Shown here in pieces: positions 15,032-27,792 of a stretch of DNA of 64,000 nt. Numbering within the stretch: the first letter of the stretch is position 1; the number at the start of each line of letters is the position of its first letter. Made by a program: the position numbers and the translations under genes. The notes under the pieces are model-generated. The model was not told the DNA's origin. It saw only the letters and a program-made list of their open reading frames with translations, and made no database searches. The stretch covers positions 2,384,001 to 2,448,000 of the forward strand of contig NZ_QYUK01000011.1 of the NCBI RefSeq assembly GCF_003590945.1, written 5' to 3'. This DNA is from Oleomonas cavernae (lineage in GTDB: Bacteria > Pseudomonadota > Alphaproteobacteria > Zavarziniales > Zavarziniaceae).

Positions 15032-15952
15032 TCATGCCACCCGCCCGGCATGAAGGATCAGGCCCGCCAGGATTGCCCGATGCACCGGGGTCGGCACCCC
15101 GCTTTCGGCACCCAGGCGGACGATCGCCCCGGACAGATCCTCGACCTCCAGGGGCCGGCCCCGTTCCAGGTCTTCGAGCTGCGACGACTTCATCAAGGCG
15201 GGCAGGCGCGAGAAGGTCTTGATGATCCCGTCGGCCAGGCCATCGGGCAGCACGACGCCGCGGGCCAGGGCCACGGCTACACACTCCCGCACCGCGTCGG
15301 CCAGGAAGGCGGCGGTCACCGGATTGTCGCGGATCGGGCCGACGGCACTGCGGGTCAGGCCGGTCACGCCCGACAGCGAGGCCAGCATGCAGAATTTCTT
15401 CCACAGCACGGCATCGACATTGTCGCCGACATCGACCGTGAAGCCCGCCTTGTTGCCGGCATCGGCGAATTCCGCCGCCAGCGGCGCCAGCTTGGCCTCC
15501 ACCGGGGCGAATTCGATCCGGGCGTTCGGCGCGGCGAGCCGGATCACGCCCGGCCTGCTGATCACGGCGGAAATATAGGCCGCCCCGCCCAGCACCCGCC
15601 GCGCGCCCAGGCCGCGGCTCAGGCGATGGGGCGCATCGATGCCGTTCTGCAGGGTCAGGACCAGCGTGTCGGGGCCCAGCAGCGGCCCGATCAGGGCCGA
15701 GGCGGCATCGACGTCATACATTTTCACGGCAAAGAGGACGATGTCGCAGGGGCCGATGGCGGCCGGATCACGCACCGCCCTGACCGGCCGCACAGTGAAC
15801 TCGCCGGCCGCCCCCTCGACGCTCAGGCCCTGGGTCTGCAGGGCCGTGAGATGCGCGCCCCTGGCCACGAAAGCGAGATCGTGACCGGCCTGGATCAGCT
15901 TGGCACCGAAATAACCGCCGACCCCGCCGGCCCCGATCACCGCTATTTTCAT
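15032..15952 (-). CDS. panE: 2-dehydropantoate 2-reductase
   Basis: A 306-aa NADPH enzyme of the ketopantoate reductase family (pantothenate/CoA synthesis). N-terminal Rossmann motif IAVIGAGGVGGYFGAKL (3-19), VARGAHL, LFAVKMYD, LTLQNGI near 98, and the C-terminal domain WKKFCMLASLSGVTGLTR with the likely catalytic Lys. Family members also act on other 2-oxo acids, so the pathway is probable rather than certain. It lies 8 nt downstream of the aspartate aminotransferase gene. Confidence 0.88.
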   Translation of the reverse strand: MKIAVIGAGGVGGYFGAKLIQAGHDLAFVARGAHLTALQTQGLSVEGAAGEFTVRPVRAVRDPAAIGPCDIVLFAVKMYDVDAASALIGPLLGPDTLVLTLQNGIDAPHRLSRGLGARRVLGGAAYISAVISRPGVIRLAAPNARIEFAPVEAKLAPLAAEFADAGNKAGFTVDVGDNVDAVLWKKFCMLASLSGVTGLTRSAVGPIRDNPVTAAFLADAVRECVAVALARGVVLPDGLADGIIKTFSRLPALMKSSQLEDLERGRPLEVEDLSGAIVRLGAESGVPTPVHRAILAGLILHAGRVA

Positions 15953-15960
15953 CGGGCCTC

Positions 15961-17205
<1,245 letters not shown>

Positions 17206-17275
17206 CTAGCCCCGCGCCGCCTGCCCTTCAAGCATCGCGCACCCGCGTGCAACGGAAACGTGCTATGCTGCGGCC

Positions 17276-17530
17276 ATGAACAAGATCGTCTCGAAAACGG
17301 AACTGCTCGCCGATTTCGACCGCCTCGTCGCCGAGGCGGCCGCGAATGGCGATGTGCTGACCGTCAAGGACGGTGAGGCCGAGATCGCGACGATCGAGCC
17401 TTCGGCCGGCACAAAACAGTCTTCGGAACCCAGGAAATCGCTATTCGGTTCCATGAAGGGCACCGCTGTCATCTTGGGCGATATCGTGTCGCCAATTGAG
17501 GATGCGGGCTGGGAATTGCTGCCCGACTGA
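17276..17530 (+). CDS. Phd/VapB-like antitoxin
   Basis: An 84-aa protein with an N-terminal Phd/YefM-like fold (MNKIVSKTELLADFDRLVAEAAANGDVLTVKDGEAEIATIEP) and a C-terminal region (SLFGSMKGTAVILGDIVSPIEDAGWELLPD) of the type that wraps PIN toxins. Its stop codon overlaps the toxin start, so both are made together. Confidence 0.85.
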   Translation: MNKIVSKTELLADFDRLVAEAAANGDVLTVKDGEAEIATIEPSAGTKQSSEPRKSLFGSMKGTAVILGDIVSPIEDAGWELLPD

Positions 17531-17931
17531 TGATTCTTCTCGACACCCACGTTCTCATCTGGTGGACCCAAGGCATCGATCAACTCGGGCCGAAGTCTCG
17601 ACTGGCACTCGATGCCGCCCTGGACAACGAGCAACTGGCGGTGAGTGCGGTGACCTTTTGGGAGGCCGCATTGCTCGACACCAAGAATCGATTGAAGCTG
17701 CTGCCGACGGTTCTGGCATGGCGCCAGGCGGCTTTGGGTCTCGGTCTCGAAGAGCTCCCCCTTACCGGCACGATCGCTATCGCATCGGCACAGCTTGAAA
17801 ACATGCACGGCGATCCCGCCGATCGCTTCCTGGTGGCGACCGCCCTCGCCCATGACGCGGTCCTGATGACCGCAGACGAACGCATTCTCGCCTGGCCGGG
17901 AGCCCTGCGCCGGCTGGATGCCCGGCAATAG
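17530..17931 (+). CDS. VapC-like PIN-domain toxin
   Basis: A 133-aa ribonuclease toxin with the PIN acidic residues: Asp5 (LLDTHVLIWW), Glu in AVTFWEAALL, Asp in GDPADRFLVATA and Asp in LMTADERIL. It forms a TGATG-type overlap with the antitoxin. The pair is a type II system lying between the aminotransferase gene and uvrB. Confidence 0.9.
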   Translation: MILLDTHVLIWWTQGIDQLGPKSRLALDAALDNEQLAVSAVTFWEAALLDTKNRLKLLPTVLAWRQAALGLGLEELPLTGTIAIASAQLENMHGDPADRFLVATALAHDAVLMTADERILAWPGALRRLDARQ

Positions 17932-18028
17932 CGGCCCGATTTTGGCAGCATGAGCCCTGCACCGTGTGGATGCCCGGCCCCTGCGCCCGGCTCTGGCGGG
18001 CGGGCGGCGGGCGCCCTATAAACAGGGC

Positions 18029-20211
<2,183 letters not shown>

Positions 20212-20254
20212 GCCGCCGCCCTGCCCGCATGTCAACCCCCGAGGCCCGCCGCCG

Positions 20255-20677
20255 ATGACCAAGAGTTTTGTAACCCCCGTCGGCTTTGCCGATGCGCAGC
20301 AGGGCCTGGCCCACCTTTTCGTGCGCGGCCTGGTGGTCGAGGCCGAGATCGGGGTCTGGGCGCATGAGAAGGGCCGCCGCCAGATCGTCCGTATCGACCT
20401 CGACCTGGCCGTGGACGACCCGCGTGCCGCCGGCGACGATCACAAGAAGGTCGTGTGTTACGAGTGGGCTTCCAACGAGGTACGGGACATTGTCGCGACA
20501 GGGCATTTCAACCTGGTGGAACGCCTGGCGGAATGCCTCGCCGAGCGTCTCTTGAGCGATGCCAGGGTTCACGCGGTGCGCATTCGGGTCGAGAAACCCG
20601 GCGCGATCCGCGGGGCGGATGCGGCCGGTATCGAGATCGTCCGTCTGCGGGCGCCGAACCCGGAAACACCCCTCTGA
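20255..20677 (+). CDS. folB: Dihydroneopterin aldolase
   Basis: A 140-aa folate-pathway enzyme that cleaves 7,8-dihydroneopterin. Family blocks: LFVRGLVVEAEIGVWAHEKGRRQ near 22-44, VCYEWASNEVRDIVATGHFNLVERLAECLAERLL, VRIRVEKPGAI and the final GIEIVR. It follows uvrB by 43 nt in the same direction. Confidence 0.88.
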   Translation: MTKSFVTPVGFADAQQGLAHLFVRGLVVEAEIGVWAHEKGRRQIVRIDLDLAVDDPRAAGDDHKKVVCYEWASNEVRDIVATGHFNLVERLAECLAERLLSDARVHAVRIRVEKPGAIRGADAAGIEIVRLRAPNPETPL

Positions 20678-21175
20678 TCGGGTGCAGACGGGCGGCCTTG
20701 GCCGGGCGAATGCGGCGAAACCGGCGGTTTTCCATCCCGATCCGCCGCCCGCGCAGACGCCTTTTGTTCACAGGCCCGGCCTGCGCCGTGGGCGATCCTG
20801 CGTCAAGGGAAATTTTCGCCATATGAATCACTAGTGACAAGGGTGTTCGTCGTAAGTCATTGATTTTATTGATATAGAGAATGCGTGCATAAAAAATGGG
20901 CAAGGACGCCCGAGGCCAGCAATTGCGCGGGGAGCGAGGTTGACCGAACACTTGCCCACAGGGTTTTCCACAGCATCCGTGGAAAGTGTCAGAACGATGT
21001 CGACAGTATTTCACCAGGGGCCCACGAATCGGGCATTTGCCCAGGGAATCCGCGGCTGAGGCGACTGTCATCATGGTGCGCTGCACACAGAAATTTGCCC
21101 GATTTGCAATCGCAGCAATCAGTTTGCCACACCGCATTCGTATTTCTGCTCCAACCAAACTGGGTCCAATGACTC
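20678..21175. other. 500-nt intergenic region with AT-rich segment and inverted repeats
   Basis: No convincing gene. An AT-rich block near 20855-20897 could hold a promoter. TGGGCAAG (20897-20904) is mirrored by CTTGCCCA (20951-20958), and TTTCCAC (20965-20971) by GTGGAAA (20979-20985). TTGCCC appears again at two later positions. This could be a structured leader of uvrC or a small RNA; I cannot assign a family. Confidence 0.4.
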
Positions 21176-23088
21176 ATGATTGACGATTCCGGCCCCTCGC
21201 CCCCCAGGCCCCCGAGTCGGGCGCCGCCCGGCCGGGCGATCAACGCGGCCGCGCCGTGATCCGCGCCCACCTGGCGACCTTGAGCAACGGGCCCGGTGTC
21301 TACCGCATGCTCGATGCCGGCGGCGAGGTGCTCTATGTCGGCAAGGCGCGTAATCTGAAGCGTCGTGTGGCGCAATACGCCAACGGCGTGCATCCGTCGA
21401 ACCGCATTGCCCGCATGGTCGCCGAGACCACCCATCTGGAGGTGGTGGTTACGCATACGGAGGTCGAGGCGCTGCTGCTCGAGGCCAATCTGATCAAGCG
21501 CCTCAAACCGCGTTACAACGTGCTGCTGCGCGACGACAAGTCGTTCCCCTATATCCTGATCGCCAAGGGCCATGCCTGGGCAAGGCTTGGCAAGCATCGC
21601 GGCGCACGGGGCGAGAAGGGCAGCTATTTCGGCCCCTTCGCCTCGGCCGGCGCGGTCACCCGCACGCTGAACGCCCTGCAGCGCGCCTTCCTGTTGCGCT
21701 CGTGCAGCGATTCGGTGTTCGAGAATCGCAGCCGGCCCTGCCTGCTGTATCAAATCAAGCGCTGCTCGGGGCCCTGCGTCGGCCTGGTCGGCCGCGCGGA
21801 ATACGACGGCCTGATCGAGCAGGCCGAGGCCTTCCTGGGCGGGCGCAGCCAGGCCATCCAGCGCGACCTCTCCGCCCAGATGACAGCCGCGGCGGAAGCG
21901 CTCGATTACGAGCGCGCGGCCATGTTCCGCGACCGCATCCGGGCATTGACCGCGATCCAGGCCCACCAGGACATCAATACCGATGCGGTCGAGGAAGCGG
22001 ATGTCGTCGCCCTGCATGTCGACGGCGGCCAGGCCTGCGTCCAGGTGTTCTTTTTCCGCGCCGGGCAGAACTGGGGCAACCGCGCCTATTTCCCGCGCAT
22101 CGACAAGGCCGACGAAGCGCCGGCGATCCGCGCCGCGTTCCTGGCCCAGTTCTATGACGACCGCCCGCCGCCGCGCCTGATCCTGGTCGACGGCCCGGTC
22201 GACGAACTCGACCTGCTGGCCGAGGCGCTGTCGGCCCACGCCGGGCACAAGGTCGAAATCGCCGAGCCGCGGCGCGGCGCCAAGCGCGACCTGGTCGATC
22301 ACGCCATCACCAATGCCCGCGAGGCCCTGGGCCGGCGCCTGGCCGAAACCTCGGGCCAGGGCCGCCTGCTGGCCGCGGTCGCCGATGCCTTCGGGCTGGA
22401 GGCGCCGCCCAGGCGCATCGAGGTCTATGACAACAGCCACGTCATGGGCACCAATGCGGTGGGCGGGATGATCGTGGCCGGGCCCGAAGGCTTCATGAAG
22501 AACGCCTATCGCAAATTCAACATCAAGGACGAGAGCATCACCCCGGGCGACGACTTCGGCATGATGCGCGAGGTGCTGACCAGGCGCTTCAAGCGCCTGG
22601 TCGACGAGGACCCCGACCGCAGCGCGACCGACAGCGCCTGGCCCGACCTGGTGGTGATCGACGGCGGCGCCGGGCAGTTGAGCGCCGCCCTGGGCATCAT
22701 GCGCGAACTGGGGGTGGACGACGTGCCCCTGGTCGCCATCGCCAAGGGACCCGACCGCAACGCCGGGCGCGAGCGCTTCTTCATGGAGGGCAAGGGCGAG
22801 TTCATCCTGGAACAGCGCTCGCCCGTGCTCTATTTCCTCCAGCGCCTGCGCGACGAGGCCCACCGCTTCGCCATCGGCACCCACCGGGCCAAACGCGGCA
22901 AGGAGGCGGTCCGCTCGGCGCTCGACGAGGTGGGCGGCATCGGGCCGGCGCGCAAGCGCGCCCTGCTGCACCATTTCGGCTCGGCCAAGGCGGTGGCGCG
23001 GGCCGGGCTGAGCGACCTCGAAAAAGTCCCAGGAATCTCGAAAACCGTCGCAAAGCTCGTATACGATCACTTCCACGAAAAAGGATGA
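21176..23088 (+). CDS. uvrC: Excinuclease ABC subunit C, N-terminal frameshift
   Basis: Dual-incision nuclease of excision repair, about 637 aa. GIY-YIG domain [27 protein letters not shown], cysteine-rich [18 protein letters not shown] domain ([16 protein letters not shown]), RNase H-like domain with [11 protein letters not shown] and [12 protein letters not shown], and C-terminal helix-hairpin-helix motifs ([43 protein letters not shown]). An ATG at 21176 gives [10 protein letters not shown]. Adding one C to the run at 21200-21205 continues as [17 protein letters not shown] into VIRAHLATL, the usual alphaproteobacterial N-terminus. As written only GTG 21256 opens the frame, with no clear ribosome site. 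Confidence 0.92.
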
Positions 23089-23101
23089 TGCCCGCCCGAT
23101 C

Positions 23102-23662
23102 ATGATCACGAATTTGCCCAACCTCCTCACCCTGTTCCGGATCGTGGTGATCCCGGCCATGGTCGCCGCCTTCTTCCTGGATTTCCCGGCCGCCAACTGG
23201 GTGACCTTCGGGCTGTTCGTCACCGCCAGCATCACCGATTACTTCGACGGCTATCTGGCACGGGCCTGGAACCAGGTCTCGGCCCTGGGCCGCTTCCTCG
23301 ATCCCGTGGCCGACAAGCTGCTGGTCTCCTCGGCCATCCTGATGCTGGTGGCGACGGCGCAGATCACCGGCCTGGCCGTGGTCGCCGCGGTGATCATCCT
23401 GTGCCGCGAGATCCTGGTCTCGGGCCTGCGCGAGTTCCTGGCCGAGTTGCGGGTGAGCCTGCCGACCTCGAAACTGGCCAAGTGGAAGACCACGGTGCAG
23501 ATGTTCGCGCTGGGCTTCCTGATGGTGGGCAGCGCCTCGCCCGCGGCCATCCCCAGCGTCGAGATCGGCTTCTATGCCCTGTGGCTGGCGGCGATCCTGA
23601 CCATCATCACCGGCTACGACTATCTGCGCGTGGGCCTGAAGCACATGGCGGGGTCTGCCTGA
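23102..23662 (+). CDS. pgsA: CDP-diacylglycerol--glycerol-3-phosphate 3-phosphatidyltransferase
   Basis: A 186-aa integral membrane enzyme of phosphatidylglycerol synthesis. The CDP-alcohol phosphotransferase motif D-G-x2-A-R-x8-G-x3-D-x3-D is seen in YFDGYLARAWNQVSALGRFLDPVADKLL. Several hydrophobic helices follow. It starts 13 nt after uvrC, and moaD begins 1 nt after it, so the three form one unit. Confidence 0.94.
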   Translation: MITNLPNLLTLFRIVVIPAMVAAFFLDFPAANWVTFGLFVTASITDYFDGYLARAWNQVSALGRFLDPVADKLLVSSAILMLVATAQITGLAVVAAVIILCREILVSGLREFLAELRVSLPTSKLAKWKTTVQMFALGFLMVGSASPAAIPSVEIGFYALWLAAILTIITGYDYLRVGLKHMAGSA

Positions 23663-23663
23663 G

Positions 23664-23915
23664 ATGCGCGTGCTCTATTTCGCCTGGGTCCGCGAGCGCG
23701 TGGGCGTGCCGGAAGAGGAATTCGCCCTGCCGGCCGCTGTCGGCACCGTCGGCGCCCTGCTCGACCTGCTGGAAGCCCGCAGTGCGGGTCACGCGGCTGC
23801 CCTGGCCGACCGTTCGGCGATCCGCATCGCGGTCAACCAGGATTTCGCCACGCCCGAAACCGCCGTCGCCCCCCACGACGAGGTTGCGATCTTTCCGCCA
23901 GTCACAGGCGGTTAG
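23664..23915 (+). CDS. moaD: Molybdopterin synthase sulfur-carrier subunit
   Basis: An 83-aa ubiquitin-like protein ending in Gly-Gly (VTGG), which carries the thiocarboxylate for molybdopterin. FAWVRERVGVPEEEF and AVNQDFATPETAVAPHDEVAIFPPV are typical. moaE, its usual next gene, is absent here; a palindromic repeat and an oppositely oriented oxidase gene follow. The enzyme msrP in this window needs the cofactor. Confidence 0.9.
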   Translation: MRVLYFAWVRERVGVPEEEFALPAAVGTVGALLDLLEARSAGHAAALADRSAIRIAVNQDFATPETAVAPHDEVAIFPPVTGG

Positions 23916-23932
23916 CCACCTGGGGCAGCATG

Positions 23933-24047
23933 GTGCGTCCTTCGAGACGCCACCTTTGGTGGCTCCTCAGGATGAGGAGAGTCTTTATGCCACAAAGATT
24001 TTCCTCATCCTGAGGAGGGTGCGAAGCGCCCGTCTCGAAGGACGCAC
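23933..24047. repeat. 115-bp palindromic repeat (CCTCATCCTGAGGAG type)
   Basis: Terminal arms GTGCGTCCTTCGAGACG and CGTCTCGAAGGACGCAC are perfect inverted copies. Inside, CTCCTCAGGATGAGGA pairs with TCCTCATCCTGAGGAG. It is a different family from the 80-bp REP. Only this copy is seen in the window. Confidence 0.85.
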
Positions 24048-24062
24048 AGCGCCGACGCAGCG

Positions 24063-25339
24063 CTACGACAGCAGGTCCCGCAGCCTGAACCACAGCATGG
24101 CGGCGACCAGCATCGGGGTGCGCAGGTACTTACCCCCGGGAAGGGTGCGTGCGGCAGCTTCGCGAAGACGTCGAAGCGCTCGGCCTGGCCGGCGATCGCC
24201 TCGCCCAGCAGCTTGCCCGCCAGGTTGGTCAGCGCGATGCCATGGCCCGAGAAGCCCTGGGCGTAATAGACATTGGGCGCCAGGCGCCCGAAATCGGGCA
24301 GGCGGTTCATGGTGATGTCGACCAGGCCACCCCAGAAATGCTCGATCTTCACCTCGGCCAAGCTGGGAAAGGTCTTGGCCAGACGGCGGCGCATCAAGGC
24401 CGGCTGGTTGGGTGCCGGCCGGCCGGAATAGGCGGCACCGCCGCCGAACAGGATGCGGTGATCGGCCGAGCGGCGGAAATAGTCGAGCACGAAATTCGAA
24501 TCCGAGATGCAGGCATTGGACGGCAGCAGCGCGGCGGCGGCCTCGAGGCCCAGCGGCTCGGTCGCGATGATGAAGGTCGCCACCGGCATGATAGTGTCGG
24601 CCACCTTGGGCGCGAGCCCGCCCACATAGGCATTGGCGGCCAGGATCAGATGGGCGCAGTCGACCTCGCCCGTCGCGGTGCGCAGCAGCGGGCGCGGCCC
24701 GTCGACGATGGCGGTCGCCCGGCTGTGCTCGTGGATCACCACCCCCGCCGCTTCCGCGGCGGCGGCCAGGCCCAGGGCATAATTCAGGGGATGCAGGTGG
24801 CCACACTGAGGGTCGAAGGTGCCGCCATGGAACCGGTCGGATCGCACATGGCGGGCCAGCTCGGCGCGGTCGAGCACCCGGGACGCGCCATAGCCGTACC
24901 TGGCCGCCATTATGGCGTTGTCTTCCACCATGGCCGCCAAGTGGCTGGGCTTGGTCGCGGCGTGGACGTAGCCTTCTTCCCAATCGCAGGAAATGCCGTG
25001 GCGCTGGATGCGAGCCCGGACGATATCGGTCGCCTCGACCGTCATCTGCCACAGGGCCCTGGCGGCGCTCTCCCCTGCCAGCTTCTCGACCGTGCCCATG
25101 CCGGGGTTCAGCCCGTTCAGCATCTGGCCGCCGTTGCGCCCCGAGGCGCCCCAGCCGACTTTTTCCGCCTCGAGCACGATCACGCGGTAGCCGCGCTCGG
25201 CCAGTTCCAAGGCGGCCGAGAGGCCGGTATAGCCGGCACCAACAATGGCGACATCGGCAGAGGCCCGGCCCATCAGCGCGGGGCGATCGGGACTTGGGTT
25301 TGCGGTGGCGGCGTAATACGAGGGCTCATATCCTGTCAT
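24063..25339 (-). pseudogene. FAD-dependent amine oxidoreductase (gamma-glutamylputrescine oxidase-like), one missing base near the end
   Basis: A DAO-family flavoenzyme of about 425 aa. N-terminal MTGYEPSYYAATANP, FAD motif VAIVGAGYTGLSAALELAERGYRVIVLEAE, WGASGRNGGQ, and C-terminal YYAQGFSGHGIALTNLAGKLLGEAI place it with PuuB/OrdL-type oxidases of polyamine or amine catabolism. The ending HAPFPGGKYLRTPMLVAAML (then WFRLRDLLS) is split between two frames: one C is missing on the + strand from the run at 24133-24137. As written the frame runs on to 24005 with an unrelated tail. Only the last 25 or so residues are affected. Confidence 0.85.
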
Positions 25340-25397
25340 GGGCTCAAGCTCGCCGGGGCACCCCCGTCCCGTCAAGCGCGACCGCCGGAGAACTGCC

Positions 25398-25691
25398 ATG
25401 TCCGATGACGGCTGGATGTTTCGCGTGACCGACGCCTTCCATGCCCATTTCCATGTCGACGATGGCCCCAGCCAGCCGGGAATCGAATGGGCGATCGGCA
25501 TGAAGAACGGCGAGACCGAGCTTCAGGTCTGGGTCCGCGGCCTGTTTGCCGAGGATATGAGCGAGGAAATTCGCGCCGATCACCAGTATCAGGCCAATAC
25601 CTGCATCGGCTTCCTGGCCGACCAGCTCGGCGAGGGCTGGGAGCCGCAGGGGGGCGAGCAATTCATGATCGTGATCGCCAATCCCACCTGA
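25398..25691 (+). CDS. Hypothetical protein
   Basis: A 97-aa acidic cytosolic protein that I do not recognise (FRVTDAFHAHFHVDDGPSQPGIEWAIGMKNGETELQVWVRGLFAEDMSEE). It is predicted to be a small alpha/beta domain. It is divergent from the oxidase gene, and bpt follows 46 nt later in the same direction. The CCGGAG upstream supports the ATG at 25398. Confidence 0.75.
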   Translation: MSDDGWMFRVTDAFHAHFHVDDGPSQPGIEWAIGMKNGETELQVWVRGLFAEDMSEEIRADHQYQANTCIGFLADQLGEGWEPQGGEQFMIVIANPT

Positions 25692-25737
25692 GCCTCACAG
25701 TGTGCATTGACTTGGACCACCAAAGGGACGTGGAATC

Positions 25738-26505
25738 ATGCGGTCAGACCAGAAGAAAGATCGACTTTCCTTGACCGAGCATTCGACGGTTCGTTTTCCG
25801 TACTTCTTCGTGACCGTTCCGGCGCCCTGCCCCTATTTGCCCGGCCGCCTGGAACGCAAGGTCTTCACGCGTCTGACCGGTGACGACCCGATTGCCCTCA
25901 ACGATGCCCTGACCCATGCCGGCTTTCGCCGCAGCCAGGGCATCGCCTACAAGCCCGCGTGCGAGGGTTGCCAGGCCTGCGTGTCCGTGCGGGTTCCGGT
26001 CGACCGCTTCCAGCCGACGCGCAGCATGCGCAAGATCATCGCCCGCAACATCGACCTGACCCTGAGCCAGGCGCCGCCCTTCGCCACCGAGGAACAATTC
26101 GGCCTGTTGCGCCACTATCTCGAGGCCCGCCACCCCGGCGGCGGCATGGTCGAGATGGACGCCCTGGATTACGCGGCGATGATCGAGGACAGCCCGATCG
26201 ACACCCACATCGCCGAATATCGCAACGGCGCGGGCAGACTTTACGGCGCCTGCCTGGTGGATCGGCTGGGCGATGGCCTGTCCCTGGTCTACAGTTTCTT
26301 CAACCCCGACGATGCCGGCCGTTCCCTGGGCAGCATGATGGTGCTGGGCCAGATCGAGCGGGCCAGGCAACTGGGCCTGCCTTACGTCTATCTCGGCTAC
26401 TGGATCGAGGGCTGCCGCAAAATGGTCTATAAGGCGCGCTATCAGCCGCTGGAGGGCCTGGGCCCGGATGGCTGGAGGCCGCTGGAGATCAAGGCGACGG
26501 ACTGA
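25738..26505 (+). CDS. bpt: Aspartate/glutamate leucyltransferase
   Basis: A 255-aa N-end-rule enzyme that adds leucine to proteins with N-terminal Asp or Glu, marking them for ClpAP. Family blocks: PCPYLPGRLERKVFTRL, GFRRSQGIAYKPACEGCQACVSVRVPVDRF (Cys-x2-Cys), YSFFNPDDAGRSLGSMMVLGQIERA and YLGYWIEGCRKMVYKARYQPLE. Length is normal. Confidence 0.95.
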   Translation: MRSDQKKDRLSLTEHSTVRFPYFFVTVPAPCPYLPGRLERKVFTRLTGDDPIALNDALTHAGFRRSQGIAYKPACEGCQACVSVRVPVDRFQPTRSMRKIIARNIDLTLSQAPPFATEEQFGLLRHYLEARHPGGGMVEMDALDYAAMIEDSPIDTHIAEYRNGAGRLYGACLVDRLGDGLSLVYSFFNPDDAGRSLGSMMVLGQIERARQLGLPYVYLGYWIEGCRKMVYKARYQPLEGLGPDGWRPLEIKATD

Positions 26506-26530
26506 TCGCCTGCAACGGGGAAATAGTGAG

Positions 26531-27654
26531 ATGAAGGTTCGCATGGACGTGAAGCGCCGCCGCTTCCTGAAGACGGCCGCCCTGGGGGGGCTGCGGCCGC
26601 GGCCGGCGTCGCGTCCAGTTTCCCGAGCCCTGCCATCGCGCAGGACAAGCGCGAATGGAAGATGGTGACCTCGTGGCCCAAGGGCCTGCCCGGGGTCGGC
26701 ACCGGGGCCGAGCGCCTGGCCCAGCGCATCACCGACATGTCGGGTGGACGCCTGACGGTAAAGGTCTATGCCGCGGGCGAGATCGTGCCGGCGCTGGAAT
26801 GCTTCTCGGCGGTGGCCGAGGGCAAGGCCGAAATGGGCCATGACGCATCCTACTATCACATCGGCAAGCACCGGCAGGCGCCCTTCTTCACCGCCGTGCC
26901 CTTCGGCCTGACCGCCAACGAGATGTCGGGCTGGGTCAATTACGGCGGCGGCCAGGCCCTGTGGGACGAGCTCTACGCCGGCTTCGGCCTGAAGCCGTTC
27001 CTGGCCGGCAATACCGGCACCCAGATGCTGGGCTGGTACCGCAAGGAACTGAAGACCGCCGACGACTACAAGGGCCTGAAGGTGCGCATGCCGGGCCTGG
27101 GCGGCGAGGTGGTGAAACGCCTGGGGGCAACCGTCGTCGGCCTGCCGGGCGGCGAGATCTTCCAGGCCTTGCAGAACGGCACGGTCGATGCCGCCGAATG
27201 GGTCGGGCCCTACAACGACCAGGCCCTGGGCCTCAACCAGGTCGCCGAATATTACTACGGCCCGGGCTTCCAGGAGCCGAGCGCGGCGCTCGAACTGCTG
27301 ATCAACAAGAAGCTGTACGAGGAATTGCCCAAGGATCTCCAGGCGATCGTCGCTGCTGCCGCCCAGGCCGCCTATGACGACCAGTGGGCCGAATACAGCT
27401 TACGCAACGGCGAGGCCCTGGCGAACCTGATCGCCAAGGGCACCAAGGTCAGCCGCGTGCCCAACGAGCTGATGGTGGCGCTGGGCAATGCCTCGGGCGA
27501 GTTGCTGGCCGAGGAACGCGACAAGGCCGATGCCGTGGGCAAGAAGATCTTCGAATCCTACCTGAAGTATCGGGCACCGCTGAGCGCCTATACCCGCATC
27601 GGCGAGCAGGCGATGACCAACGCCCGGGCACTGGCGTACAAATATGTCGAGTAA
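26531..27654 (+). pseudogene. dctP: TRAP transporter substrate-binding protein (DctP/TakP-like), one missing base in the signal peptide
   Basis: Periplasmic solute receptor of about 374 aa. MDVKRRRFLKTAALGG is a Tat signal. It then shifts frame, and the other frame gives AAAAGVASSFPSPAIAQDKREWKMVTSWPKG. The run of seven G at 26584-26590 needs an eighth to join them. The mature part has the family blocks GLKVRMPGLGGEVVKRLGA (substrate Arg), NGTVDAAEWVGPYND and YYYGPGFQEPSAALELLINKK, close to 2-oxo acid binders such as TakP. Its membrane partners dctQ/dctM lie downstream on the opposite strand, convergent with it. Confidence 0.87.
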
Positions 27655-27661
27655 CCAATTT

Positions 27662-27777
27662 CGTCATTCCGGCGAAGGCCGGAATCCATTCCCATGGAGC
27701 GCGGGATAGCCGTCGGGAATACACCACCCAGGACCCGCGCGCCTCATCCATGGATTCCGGCCTTCGCCGGAATGACG
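27662..27777. repeat. REP-related palindrome, long variant
   Basis: The arms CGTCATTCCGGCGAAGGCCGG and its inverse ending CGCCGGAATGACG match the 80-bp family, but the central spacer is different and longer. It lies between the convergent dctP and dctM. Confidence 0.8.
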
Positions 27778-27792
27778 GGGGGATGGACAGCC

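Noticed and set aside
20559-21172. Small + strand ORFs between folB and uvrC
   Set aside because: No ribosome sites, no recognisable sequence, and overlap with hairpin-rich non-coding DNA.
20989-23235. 748-aa minus-strand open frame opposite uvrC
   Set aside because: An antisense shadow; composition is repetitive Gly/Ala/Arg, and uvrC is unmistakable on the + strand.
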